Of a stretch of DNA of 64,000 nucleotides, positions 20,840 through 30,794 are shown one piece after another; positions within the stretch are counted from its first letter, which is position 1, and the number at the start of each line of letters is the position of its first letter. Position numbers and translations under genes: made by a program. Source of the DNA: an uncultured Pelagibacteraceae bacterium (GTDB lineage Bacteria; Pseudomonadota; Alphaproteobacteria; Pelagibacterales; Pelagibacteraceae); contig CACCRN010000001.1 of the NCBI GenBank assembly GCA_902548405.1, positions 62,001-126,000 on the forward strand. Reading direction: 5' to 3'. A model generated the notes under the pieces. That model was not told the DNA's origin. It ran no database searches and was given only the letters and a program-made list of their open reading frames with translations.

Positions 20840-22516
20840 CCATTTTCTCTCACTTGGTCTTAAATATTTTGATATCTTTGAATAAACTTCTAAATGATAT
20901 TTGAATAGATAGTTTTTTTCATTAATTGTTAATAAATCAAAATTTATTAAATCTTTCTCTATAGGTGCTAGCGTTAAATTATGAAATAACAAATTGTTAT
21001 TTATTTTTTTAACATAAACTAAATTTTCAATTCTAATTCCATATTCATTGGTTTTATAATAGCCAGGTTCATTACTTAAAATCATACCTTCTCTGATTCT
21101 TACAGTGTTTATTTTTGTAATAGATTGAGGCCCTTCGTGAACATTAAGAAAAAAGCCAACACCATGTCCTGTGCCATGTGCATAATCTAGATTAATCTTT
21201 TTTAAATATTTTCTAGCTCTCTTGTCAATTTTTTTACCTGTATCATATTTATTAATATCAGTCGTAGCTACAGCAATATGACCTTTTAAAACTTTGGTGA
21301 AAATATTTTTGATATTTTGTTTCTGTTTTGAAAAACATATTGTTCTTGTGACATCTGTTGTTCCATATTTATATTGGCCTCCAGAATCGCAAAGAAAAAC
21401 ATCTCTCTTATTTATTACTCTGCAATTTTCTTTTTTTGCACGATAATGAACAATTGCACCATTTTTGCCAGAGCCTGCTATCGTATCAAAACTAGGATAG
21501 AGAAAGTTTTTATTTAATTTTCTGAAATTTTCTAATTTTTCAGCTGCATCTACTTCTGTAATTTTTTTTGTATTAATTTTTTTTATCCAAAATAAAAATT
21601 TAGTTAATGCTACTCCATCCAAGATATGAGCATTAATCATATTTTTAATCTCAATTTTATTTTTTATTGCCTTTAAAAGATAAATTGGATCTTCTCTTTT
21701 TATAATTTTAAATTTAGACTTAATTAAATTTTCGTAAAATATTGAACAAGATTTATCATCAATAATAAAGTTTTTTCCCTTAAGATTTTGTATTTTACTT
21801 GGCAGAGTATTTACATCTAAAAATTGATCTTTATTAATAATTTTATTTTTTAATAACTGCTTACACTTTTTAAGATTACTTATAAGTAGAATTTTTTTTG
21901 ATTTACTTACTATCAATCTAGAATTGGGAACTGGACTGTTCGGGCCATCTCCACCTCTTATATTTAAAGTCCACGCAACATTTTCAGGCGCACTAATAAA
22001 TATATAATCAGATTTATTTTTTTTTAAGTATTTAGTTATTTTACTTAATTTAGAATTAATACTTTCACCAACAATATTTTTATTTAAAGAAAAAAATGGA
22101 ATAGGATTATGTTCTTTCTGTTTTTTGATTTCATCAATTAAATTTTTTTCAACATGTTTAATTTTGTTATATTTTAAAAAATAATTTTTTATTTGAGTAT
22201 TTGTAAATAACTTTGGGTCTATACCAAGTGTGAGATTTTTAAATAAACTACAATTTATTAATTTTTCAAACCCATAAATTTTAAAATTTTTTCCACTCTC
22301 GATTTTACTTTGAATCGTATATCTTCCATCAGTAAACAAATAATTTTTATTTTTAAGAATTACAGCTAGACCAGCAGATCCACTGAAATTTGAAATAACT
22401 TCTAATCGATTTAATTTTGAATATTCTGTAAAAAAATCATCATTTTTTGGAATTATGTAGCCATCAATTCCATATTTTTTAAATTTACTTCTTAATAATT
22501 TAATATGATTACTCAT
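20822..22516 (-). CDS. pepP: Xaa-Pro aminopeptidase (M24)
   Basis: Metal-site motifs DSGGQYKYGTTDVTRT, HGTGHGVG, NEPGYY; creatinase-like N-domain. Confidence 0.93.
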   Translation of the reverse strand: MSNHIKLLRSKFKKYGIDGYIIPKNDDFFTEYSKLNRLEVISNFSGSAGLAVILKNKNYLFTDGRYTIQSKIESGKNFKIYGFEKLINCSLFKNLTLGIDPKLFTNTQIKNYFLKYNKIKHVEKNLIDEIKKQKEHNPIPFFSLNKNIVGESINSKLSKITKYLKKNKSDYIFISAPENVAWTLNIRGGDGPNSPVPNSRLIVSKSKKILLISNLKKCKQLLKNKIINKDQFLDVNTLPSKIQNLKGKNFIIDDKSCSIFYENLIKSKFKIIKREDPIYLLKAIKNKIEIKNMINAHILDGVALTKFLFWIKKINTKKITEVDAAEKLENFRKLNKNFLYPSFDTIAGSGKNGAIVHYRAKKENCRVINKRDVFLCDSGGQYKYGTTDVTRTICFSKQKQNIKNIFTKVLKGHIAVATTDINKYDTGKKIDKRARKYLKKINLDYAHGTGHGVGFFLNVHEGPQSITKINTVRIREGMILSNEPGYYKTNEYGIRIENLVYVKKINNNLLFHNLTLAPIEKDLINFDLLTINEKNYLFKYHLEVYSKISKYLRPSERKWLASFI

Positions 22517-24549
22517 TTAATTCTCTTTTGATATCTTATCCACCCGGGACTTCTTGTTCCTTCTTCAATTTCAAAATCCTGATTAAACTCAAAATCATCA
22601 TCATTGTTAATGTCTTCATCGAAGAAAGAATTTTTTTCCAAATGCTTTTCTGGTAATTCATCAATGAAACGTGAGGCCATACTGTCTATCCAATCCCCTT
22701 GATAAAATCTATTCATTGAGAAAGAAATTATAGCTTTTTTCTTTGCTCTTGTAATTCCTACATACGCAAGCCTTCTTTCTTCTTCTAATCCATTTTGACC
22801 TTTTTCTTCAATAGATTTTTGATGTGGAAATAATCCTTCTTCCCAACCAGGTAAAAATACAACATCAAATTCCAAACCTTTTGCTGCATGCATAGTCATC
22901 ATGTTAATTTTTTCACCATCCCATTCTTGATCAACCGAGGTTGCTAAAGATACATGTTCTAAAAAACTTTCTAAATTATCAAATTCTTTCATAGCACCTA
23001 ACAACTCTTTGATATTTTCTAGTCTATTTTCATTATCTAAATCTTTTTTATTTTTAAGCATTGCTGAATAACCAGACTCATCTAAAACAATCTGTAATAG
23101 CTTTATGTGATTTGATTTCTTTATCGTTAAATCATTTCTCCATTTAATTAGAGAATTAATAAACAAGCTAAGTCCAACTTTAGCTTTTGGCTTAATTAAA
23201 TTTTGCTCAAGCATTTTTATTGATGCTCTTTCTAAATTTAAATTATTTTCCTTAGCAAACTCGTGAATGTTTTTTAAGGTACTATCACCTATTGATCTTT
23301 TTGGATTGTTAACAATTCTTTCAAAAGCTAAATCATCTTTCTCTTGATGAATTAATCTTAAGTATGCAACACAATCTTTAATCTCAGCTCTTTCATAAAA
23401 TTTTGTGCCACCTAGTATTCTGTAGGGCATACCAATTTTCAGAAATCGTTCTTCAAATTCACGTGTTTGGAAAATAGCTCTAACTAAAATTGCAATATTG
23501 TTATACGAAAATTTTTTTTTAATTTTTTTTTCTATTTCATCAGAAACACCGATTGCTTCATCTTTGCCATTTTTAAAACAGTTTAATTGAACCAAATCAC
23601 CTTCTTCCATTGTAGTAATCAATGTTTTGCCAACTCTATTTTGATTATTAGAAATAAGGTTTGAAGCAACTGATAAAATATTCTGTGAAGATCTATAATT
23701 TTGTTCTAATCTTATTACTTTAGTGTTCTCATAAATTTGATCAAACTCTAAAAAATTTTTAATCTCAGCGCCTCTCCAGCTATATATTGATTGATCATCA
23801 TCACCAACACAGCAAATATTTTTATTTTTTTCAGATAAAAGATTAAGCCATTTACTTTGAATAAAATTTGTATCTTGATATTCGTCAACCAAGATATACT
23901 TAAAATTTTTAGAATATATTTCTCTAATATCAGGGTTAAATTCTAAAATTTTTACTGTATGTAAAATTAAATCTCCAAAATCACAGGAATTTAAATCAGT
24001 TAATTTTTGTTGATATATTTTGTATAATGGAAGAACAGTTTTTTCATATATATCTTTTTTATTTGTAATTACTTCGCCAGGATAAAAACCTTTATTCTTC
24101 CACCTATCAATTATTGCAAGTATAAATCTTGGAGATAATTGTTTGATATCGATATTTTCTGCTTTGCATATATTTTTTATTAATCTAATTTGATCTTCAG
24201 TATCTATAATAGTGAAATTCGAGTTTAATTGTGCAGCCGAAGCATGTTTTCTTAATAATTTCGCACAAATTGAGTGAAAAGTTCCTAACCAAGAAAGACC
24301 AACAGCAGCAGATCCTAAAATTTTACTAACTCTATTTTGCATTTCTTTAGCAGCTTTATTTGTAAATGTGACTGCAAGAATTTGATTGGGAAAAGCTTTT
24401 TTTTCCTTAATTATGTTAGCTATTCTTGATGTTAGAACTTTAGTTTTTCCTGAACCAGCGCCGGCTACTATTAAAAGAGGGCCATCCAGATGCATTACAG
24501 CCTCTTTTTGTGCTTCATTTAAGTTATTTAAATATTCTCTATTTATCAT
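22513..24549 (-). CDS. uvrD: UvrD/PcrA-type SF1 DNA helicase
   Basis: AGAGSGKTKVLTSRI, VDEYQDTN, GDDDQSIYSWRGA, TMHAAKGLEFDVVFLPG motifs. Confidence 0.94.
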   Translation of the reverse strand: MINREYLNNLNEAQKEAVMHLDGPLLIVAGAGSGKTKVLTSRIANIIKEKKAFPNQILAVTFTNKAAKEMQNRVSKILGSAAVGLSWLGTFHSICAKLLRKHASAAQLNSNFTIIDTEDQIRLIKNICKAENIDIKQLSPRFILAIIDRWKNKGFYPGEVITNKKDIYEKTVLPLYKIYQQKLTDLNSCDFGDLILHTVKILEFNPDIREIYSKNFKYILVDEYQDTNFIQSKWLNLLSEKNKNICCVGDDDQSIYSWRGAEIKNFLEFDQIYENTKVIRLEQNYRSSQNILSVASNLISNNQNRVGKTLITTMEEGDLVQLNCFKNGKDEAIGVSDEIEKKIKKKFSYNNIAILVRAIFQTREFEERFLKIGMPYRILGGTKFYERAEIKDCVAYLRLIHQEKDDLAFERIVNNPKRSIGDSTLKNIHEFAKENNLNLERASIKMLEQNLIKPKAKVGLSLFINSLIKWRNDLTIKKSNHIKLLQIVLDESGYSAMLKNKKDLDNENRLENIKELLGAMKEFDNLESFLEHVSLATSVDQEWDGEKINMMTMHAAKGLEFDVVFLPGWEEGLFPHQKSIEEKGQNGLEEERRLAYVGITRAKKKAIISFSMNRFYQGDWIDSMASRFIDELPEKHLEKNSFFDEDINNDDDFEFNQDFEIEEGTRSPGWIRYQKRIK

Positions 24550-24582
24550 TCAAAATAATGTTTTATAAGATTATTACTTAAA

Positions 24583-26073
24583 ATGAATAATCCTAAATTT
24601 ATTGCTAGTTTTTTAAAAAAATTCAGTAAATTTATTAATAATCTATTGGAGAAAAATTTAAACAAGTTAAATGTTGATAATTTTAAAAATTTATTAATTA
24701 ACAATAAAATATTTTTATCTATTGTCGCACTAATTATTTTATTTTTATCATATCTTTCTTTCCCAAACATTCACAATAAAGAGGAAGTAGCTTCAGAAAT
24801 TAAAAAAAATTTAAAAAACAAATTAAACCTAGAGTTTAATTTTCAAGAAGATTTAGATTATAAATTTTTACCAAGGCCTCATTTTACTACAAATAATTCC
24901 TCAATTAATTATCAAGAAGGTAAAATTATAGAAATAAAAAAACTTAAAGTTTATGTCTCTTTAGAAAATCTATTTTCTTTAAAAAATATTAAATTAAATC
25001 ATGTCATTTTAGAAGAAGCAAATTTTAATTTAAACGAGGAAAATTATAATTTTTTTTATAATTTATTAGATGGTAATTTTAATGATTTTAAATTTGAAAT
25101 ATTAAAAAGCAATGTTTTTTATAGAAGTTTAGAAAATGAAGTTTTATTTATTAACAATATCAAAAACGCAAAATATTATTTTGATCCTAAAGAAATTAAA
25201 AATATGCTGTATGCAAGTAATGAGATTTTTAATTTACCTTATTCAATCAAAGTTTTTAATGATAAAATTGAAAAAACAATACATTCTAAAATAAATATAG
25301 AAAGTTTAAGACTAGAAATAGACAATCAAACTTCATATGATTATACAAATTATTTAGGTACCTCAGAAATAAATTTAATAAACACAAAAAGTTTATTCGA
25401 GTACCAATTAAAAGATAATTTATTTGAGTTTAAATTTTTTGATAAATTACAAAATTCAGAGTTTTCTTACACAGGTAAATTTAATTTTAAACCATTTTAC
25501 TCAAACTTAACAGGTAATATAAATAAACTAAATTTTTCGCCCTTGTTTTCGTCAAATGCAATAATTAAAGAGCTTTTAAAGACTGAAATTTTAAACAATA
25601 AAAATATTGATTTTTATTTAATCATTTCTGGAAACAGTATTAAACAATTTAATGATTTTAAAAATGTTTTAATAAAATCAAAAATTCAAGAAGGTTTAAT
25701 AGATATTGATCAATCCAAAATGACATGGAAAAACAATATTGATTTTGAGTTTTTAGATAGCTTAATATTTGTGAAAGAAGGAAAATTAATTTTAGATTCA
25801 AATGTTGAAATAAATATAAATAATATAAATGAACTTTATAAGTTCTTGCTTACGCCAAAAAATTTGAGAAAAAAAGTTAGTAAAGTTAATGTTAATTTCA
25901 CTTATTTGTTTGATGAAAAAAATTTAAAAGTTAACAATATTAGTGTAGATGGAAAAACACTTGAAAAATCTAATTATACTTTTGAGGACATTTTTCTAAA
26001 AGAAAATAATTTACAAAATAAAATTTATTTAAAAAAATTACTGAATGGAGTAATTAAAAATTACGCAGGATAA
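24583..26073 (+). CDS. AsmA-like envelope protein (TM anchor + beta-rich repeats)
   Basis: Single N-terminal TM; VSLENLFSLKNIKLNHVILEEANFNL is AsmA-like. Confidence 0.6.
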   Translation: MNNPKFIASFLKKFSKFINNLLEKNLNKLNVDNFKNLLINNKIFLSIVALIILFLSYLSFPNIHNKEEVASEIKKNLKNKLNLEFNFQEDLDYKFLPRPHFTTNNSSINYQEGKIIEIKKLKVYVSLENLFSLKNIKLNHVILEEANFNLNEENYNFFYNLLDGNFNDFKFEILKSNVFYRSLENEVLFINNIKNAKYYFDPKEIKNMLYASNEIFNLPYSIKVFNDKIEKTIHSKINIESLRLEIDNQTSYDYTNYLGTSEINLINTKSLFEYQLKDNLFEFKFFDKLQNSEFSYTGKFNFKPFYSNLTGNINKLNFSPLFSSNAIIKELLKTEILNNKNIDFYLIISGNSIKQFNDFKNVLIKSKIQEGLIDIDQSKMTWKNNIDFEFLDSLIFVKEGKLILDSNVEININNINELYKFLLTPKNLRKKVSKVNVNFTYLFDEKNLKVNNISVDGKTLEKSNYTFEDIFLKENNLQNKIYLKKLLNGVIKNYAG

Positions 26074-27449
26074 ATCATTTTTTTAGGATCAACTATTTTC
26101 TCGTAGTCTTTTTTACTAATTAATCCTGTTTTTAACGTCTCATGTTTTAGTGTTGTGTTATTTTTTAATGCTGTTTTAGCTATTTTTGCAGCATTATCGT
26201 AACCAATATGTGGAGCCAAAGCAGTTACTAACATTAAAGAATTATCTAAATGCTCTTTTATTTTCTTTTTATTAGCTTTAATTCCTTTAACGCAATAAAG
26301 AGCAAAATTTTTTGTACTGTCTGCCAATAAATCAATAGATTGCAAAATGTTATGAGCAATTAATGGCTTAAACACATTTAATTCAAAATGACCATGTGAT
26401 CCTGCCATAGTAATTCCATTGTGATTGCCGATTACGTTTGCGCACACCATTGTAACTGCTTCACACTGGGTTGGATTTACTTTTCCAGGCATTATAGATG
26501 AGCCAGGTTCATTTTCAGGTAGTATTAATTCTCCATATCCAGCTCGAGGACCAGACCCTAAAAATCTGATATCATTTGAAATTTTCATCAATGCAACAGC
26601 ACATGTATTTAATGTTCCAGAAAAATTTACTATTGCATCATGTGCCGCAAGTTCAGCAAATTTATTTTGTGCAGGTTTAAATTTTATTTTAGTAAATTTT
26701 GAGATTTCTCTAACAATTTTTTTATCAAAATTTTTTTTTGAATTTATTCCTGTACCAACAGCTGTTCCACCTTGAGCTAAAAATAGAATTTCTTTCAATG
26801 CATATTCTATTCTTTCAATACATTTTTTTAATTGAGCATGATATCCAGAAAATTCCTGACCAAGAGATAATGGCGTTGCATCTTGAAGATGAGTTCTTCC
26901 AATTTTAACAATTTTTTTAAATTCTATAGATTTTTTCTTTAATTCTTTTTCTAAAATTTTTAAACTTGGCAACATTTTAGCTAAAGTTTGTATTGCTACA
27001 GAAATATGCATAGCAGTTGGGAAAACATCATTTGTAGATTGTGATTTATTTACATGATCATTTGGATGAACTGGTTTTTTTGTGCCTTTTTTTCCACCAA
27101 GCATTTCAATAGCTCTATTAGCAATTACTTCATTAACATTCATGTTTGTCTGAGTTCCAGAACCTGTTTGCCAAACTTTTAAAGGAAAATTTTCATCTAA
27201 TTTTCCTTTAATAACCTCATCAGAAGCTTTGATAATTGCTTTTGAGATCTTACTGCTAATTAATTTATCTTTAGCATGAACTATAGCCGCTGATCTTTTA
27301 ATTATAGCAATAGATTTTATTATAGAAATATTAACTAAAATTTTTCCGATGTTAAAAAATTTATTTGATCTTTGAGTTGAAGCACCCCAATATTTATCAT
27401 TAGGTACATTTATACTTCCAATACTGTCAAATTCTTTTCTTAATTTCAT
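26061..27449 (-). CDS. fumC: Class II fumarate hydratase
   Basis: GSSIMPGKVNPTQCE signature; GSGTQTNMNVNEV; ATPLSLGQEFSGY. Confidence 0.97.
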   Translation of the reverse strand: MKLRKEFDSIGSINVPNDKYWGASTQRSNKFFNIGKILVNISIIKSIAIIKRSAAIVHAKDKLISSKISKAIIKASDEVIKGKLDENFPLKVWQTGSGTQTNMNVNEVIANRAIEMLGGKKGTKKPVHPNDHVNKSQSTNDVFPTAMHISVAIQTLAKMLPSLKILEKELKKKSIEFKKIVKIGRTHLQDATPLSLGQEFSGYHAQLKKCIERIEYALKEILFLAQGGTAVGTGINSKKNFDKKIVREISKFTKIKFKPAQNKFAELAAHDAIVNFSGTLNTCAVALMKISNDIRFLGSGPRAGYGELILPENEPGSSIMPGKVNPTQCEAVTMVCANVIGNHNGITMAGSHGHFELNVFKPLIAHNILQSIDLLADSTKNFALYCVKGIKANKKKIKEHLDNSLMLVTALAPHIGYDNAAKIAKTALKNNTTLKHETLKTGLISKKDYEKIVDPKKMIYPA

Positions 27450-27514
27450 TGATTAATTTTTAAGTACAAATAATTATATTAATACAATAAATTTTAAAAA
27501 ACTACAGGAGCAAT

Positions 27515-27886
27515 ATGTCGAATTTTAGTAAAGTTGGAACTTTTATGAAAACTTTTGGTCAAGATGTTAAAACTAAGCCATCTTTTAGTACTGATAAGAT
27601 AAATAAATTAAGGATAGATCTAATTAAAGAGGAGTTAGATGAGCTTACAGAGGCTATGAATAAAAAAGATTTATTAGAAGTTGCTGATGCACTTACAGAT
27701 ATTTTATATGTAGTTTATGGCGCAGGTCATGCATTTGGAATTGATTTAGATAAATGTTTTGAAGAGGTTCAAAATTCAAATATGAGTAAATTAGATGAAA
27801 ATGGAAAACCAATTTATAATGAAGCTGGAAAAGTCATGAAAGGCCCAAATTATTTTAAACCAGATCTATCGAAGTTTGTAAGTTAG
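27515..27886 (+). CDS. MazG-like / phosphoribosyl-ATP pyrophosphohydrolase-like NTP pyrophosphohydrolase
   Basis: EELDEL...LLEVADALTDILYVVYGAGHAFGID typical of all-alpha NTP-PPase. Confidence 0.82.
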   Translation: MSNFSKVGTFMKTFGQDVKTKPSFSTDKINKLRIDLIKEELDELTEAMNKKDLLEVADALTDILYVVYGAGHAFGIDLDKCFEEVQNSNMSKLDENGKPIYNEAGKVMKGPNYFKPDLSKFVS

Positions 27887-28716
27887 ATTTCTAACTTAAA
27901 GTCAACTGCAGTAGCACTATGAGTAATGCTTCCAACAGAGATCCTATTTACTCCAGTTGAAGCAATCGTTTTAACAGTTTTTAGATTAACATTGCCCGAG
28001 GCCTCAGTTTCGTAATACTTTTTAGCAATTTTAACTGCATTTCTTAAATTTTTAATGTTCATATTATCTAGTAGAACAGTATTAAACTTTAATCCTAAAA
28101 TTGATTTAAGTTGATCAATTGTATCAACTTCAACCGTAATTTTTTTTTCTTTTTTATTTTTAATTGCTTTAATAACTAAAGTTTTTAAATCTGAACTTGC
28201 GATGTGATTATCTTTAATTAAGAATTCATCACTTAAGTTAAATCTATGATTTGTGCCACCTCCCAATTTCACAGCATACTTTTGGATCACTCTAAGATTT
28301 GGAATTGTTTTTCTTGTACAACAAATTTTCGTTTTTTTTCCAGCTAATCTAACAAATTCATTCGTCATAGTTGCTATACCGGAAATATGTGACAAAAAAT
28401 TTAAAGCTACTCTTTCCGCAATTAAAATATTTTTTGCCTTACCTTTAATCAAAGCAACTATGGAACCTCTTTTAATTCTTGAGCCATCCTTTTTTTTGAT
28501 AATAAATTTTATTTTATTATCTATTAATGAAAAAGTTTGTTTAGCAAACAATAATCCAGCAACAACTGCATTTTGATTTGACAATAACTTTACAGTTACA
28601 ATCTTATCGTTATTAATTAAGGCTGAAGTGATATCTCCTGAAGGATACAGATCTTCGTTTAGAGCTAACTTAACAGTACTTTTTATAAATTCTTTGCTTA
28701 ATTTAATTTTTGACAC
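27883..28716 (-). CDS. nadC: Nicotinate-nucleotide pyrophosphorylase
   Basis: DLYPSGDITS, CTRKTIPNLR, GGGTNHRFNLSD, VDTIDQL, LLDNM motifs. Confidence 0.96.
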   Translation of the reverse strand: MSKIKLSKEFIKSTVKLALNEDLYPSGDITSALINNDKIVTVKLLSNQNAVVAGLLFAKQTFSLIDNKIKFIIKKKDGSRIKRGSIVALIKGKAKNILIAERVALNFLSHISGIATMTNEFVRLAGKKTKICCTRKTIPNLRVIQKYAVKLGGGTNHRFNLSDEFLIKDNHIASSDLKTLVIKAIKNKKEKKITVEVDTIDQLKSILGLKFNTVLLDNMNIKNLRNAVKIAKKYYETEASGNVNLKTVKTIASTGVNRISVGSITHSATAVDFKLEI

Positions 28717-28720
28717 TTAA

Positions 28721-29725
28721 TTATCTGCCAATAGCTGCCATTCTCTCTACAGATATTCTCGCTTTTTCTATTGTTTCTTTGTCCATAATAATTTCGCCAG
28801 TTTCATTTTCCAAACAATCTAAAATTTTAGGTAAAGTAATTTTTTTCATATGTGGACACATATTGCATGGTTTAACAAAATCTACATTTGGATTTTCTAT
28901 TTGAATGTTGTCACTCATTGAACATTCAGTAACCATCATTACTTTTTTTGGTTGATTATCTTTTACATATTTAATCATTCCAGAAGTGGATCCTGCAAAA
29001 TCACTAGCTTCGATTACATCTGGTGGACATTCTGGATGAGCAATAATTTTTATTCCAGGGTTGTTTTTTCTAATATCTTCTATCTCTTTTTTATTAAATT
29101 GATCATGGACTATACAAATTCCTTTCCAGGATATAATTTCCACGTCAGTTTGAGATGCAACGTACTTTGCAAGGTATTCGTCAGGTAAAAATATAACTTT
29201 TTTTACTCCAAGAGATTTAACAATTTTTACTGCATTTGCTGATGTACAACAAACATCTGTTTCAGCTTTTACTTCAGCTGAAGTGTTTACGTATGATACT
29301 ACTGGAACACCTGGGTATTTCTCTTTTAGTAATCTCACATCTTTACCAGTAATTGAGGATGATAAAGAACATCCCGCTTCCATATCAGGTAAAATTACTT
29401 TTTTATTAGGGCTCATTAATTTTGCTGTTTCAGCCATAAAGTGAACTCCTGCCATTAGGATTATATCTGCTGAAGTTTTTGATGCTTCTATAGCTAGCGC
29501 AAGTGAGTCTGCAGAGAAATCAGCAACACCATGATAAATTTCTGGTGTTTGATAGTTGTGAGCTAAAATAACTGCGTTCTTCTCTTTTTTTAATTTATTA
29601 ATTTTATGTATGTACGGTGCGTGCACTGACCACTCTATCTCAGGCATCACCTTTGAAATTTTTTGGTAAATTGGATCTGTTGCTTTACGTACTTCTTGTG
29701 TAAATTCCATGAAGTTTTTTACCAA
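28721..29725 (-). CDS. nadA: Quinolinate synthase A
   Basis: AHNYQTPEIYHGVADF, VSYVNTSAEVKAETDVCCTSANAV, HPECPPDV, CNMCPHM motifs. Confidence 0.96.
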   Translation of the reverse strand: MVKNFMEFTQEVRKATDPIYQKISKVMPEIEWSVHAPYIHKINKLKKEKNAVILAHNYQTPEIYHGVADFSADSLALAIEASKTSADIILMAGVHFMAETAKLMSPNKKVILPDMEAGCSLSSSITGKDVRLLKEKYPGVPVVSYVNTSAEVKAETDVCCTSANAVKIVKSLGVKKVIFLPDEYLAKYVASQTDVEIISWKGICIVHDQFNKKEIEDIRKNNPGIKIIAHPECPPDVIEASDFAGSTSGMIKYVKDNQPKKVMMVTECSMSDNIQIENPNVDFVKPCNMCPHMKKITLPKILDCLENETGEIIMDKETIEKARISVERMAAIGR

Positions 29726-29765
29726 TTTGAAACATACTTGTCATTCATTTATTATGAGACATATC

Positions 29766-29851
29766 GCGGTCGTGCTGAAATTGGTAGACAGGCACGGTTG
29801 AGGGCCGTGTGGACTAAGTCCATGAGAGTTCGAGTCTCTCCGACCGCACCA
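29766..29851 (+). tRNA. tRNA-Leu (anticodon GAG, 29790-29792), CCA encoded
   Basis: Acceptor gcggtcg/cgaccgc, anticodon arm cacgg-ttgaggg-ccgtg, T-arm gagagTTCGAGTctctc, long variable arm, terminal ACCA. Confidence 0.96.
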
Positions 29852-29863
29852 AATTTCTATTTT

Positions 29864-30751
29864 TTAACTAATCCAATTGGGTTTTTTTATGCTTATTGAA
29901 GCTTCTTTAGTTTTAAATTCAAGTTTTTCATCAAAGTTTTTATCTAAAAATTTTATTAAAGCGAAGGGGTAATCATTATTTATCAATACTTTACCGATTT
30001 CATTTTCATTATTAAAAATACTTTCTCCTTCGTTTAATTTTCCATGAATTATATTTATAGGCATCAATCTTTTTGAAAGTTTATTTTTTAACTTAATTCT
30101 AGCAGTATTTTCTTGGCCTACGTAACAACCTTTTTTAAAATCAATTCCGTTTAGTTCTTCAAAATTACATTCAATACCAAATAATTTGTCTTGTAATTTG
30201 TTTAAATCTTTTGGAACTATACCAAGGCTATGGCTATGAGAGTAGTATTCATTTATATTTGCATCATGAAGATCTAGCTTCTTTAAAGATAGGTAAAGTT
30301 TTTCTAAATTAATGATTAATCTTGCTCCTAGTTGTTTATTTCTTGGATCTAAAAAGATAGGATCTTCTCTATATTTAATAGTAAATCCTGATTGATCTTT
30401 TGCTTCATCAAATTTTAAAAATTTTTTATGTGAAAAAGCTGCCACAACGAATTCATTACTTAGGTTAAGTATTTCAACTTTAGATCTTAGCTTATATAGA
30501 GATAACTGCTTAAACAATCCATCTGCTTGATATTTTTCACAATCTAAAAGATAACCTGATTTATGTTTTACAATTATAAATTCGTATAAAAATTTCCCTT
30601 GTGGAGTTAATAAAGATGTAAAACAACTATTATGTTCACTTACTTTATTTATGTCGTTACTGATAAGATTTTGTAAAAAATTTTTTGCATCTTCTCCACT
30701 TATGTAAAGAATTGATCTGTCTTCTAAAATATAAACATTTTTAATATTCAT
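29864..30751 (-). CDS. ygfZ: YgfZ/GcvT-family folate-binding Fe-S protein
   Basis: KGCYVGQE signature; GcvT-like N-domain. Confidence 0.9.
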   Translation of the reverse strand: MNIKNVYILEDRSILYISGEDAKNFLQNLISNDINKVSEHNSCFTSLLTPQGKFLYEFIIVKHKSGYLLDCEKYQADGLFKQLSLYKLRSKVEILNLSNEFVVAAFSHKKFLKFDEAKDQSGFTIKYREDPIFLDPRNKQLGARLIINLEKLYLSLKKLDLHDANINEYYSHSHSLGIVPKDLNKLQDKLFGIECNFEELNGIDFKKGCYVGQENTARIKLKNKLSKRLMPINIIHGKLNEGESIFNNENEIGKVLINNDYPFALIKFLDKNFDEKLEFKTKEASISIKKPNWIS

Positions 30752-30794
30752 AATTGATTAATTATAGATTGTAATATAATAACAAATTATCAGA

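Noticed and set aside
22527-22535. TTATCCACC DnaA-box-like site near the uvrD 3' end
   Set aside because: One mismatch and inside coding sequence; expected by chance in 64 kb
26425-26775. 116-aa plus-strand ORF antisense to fumC
   Set aside because: Antisense shadow of conserved fumC motifs
28253-28576. 107-aa ORF antisense to nadC, plus similar antisense ORFs within nadA, prpE, icd, alaS, pssA and recA
   Set aside because: All embedded in confidently identified genes; no independent support
29663-29899. 78-aa plus-strand ORF spanning tRNA-Leu
   Set aside because: Overlaps the tRNA and the ends of nadA and ygfZ; spurious
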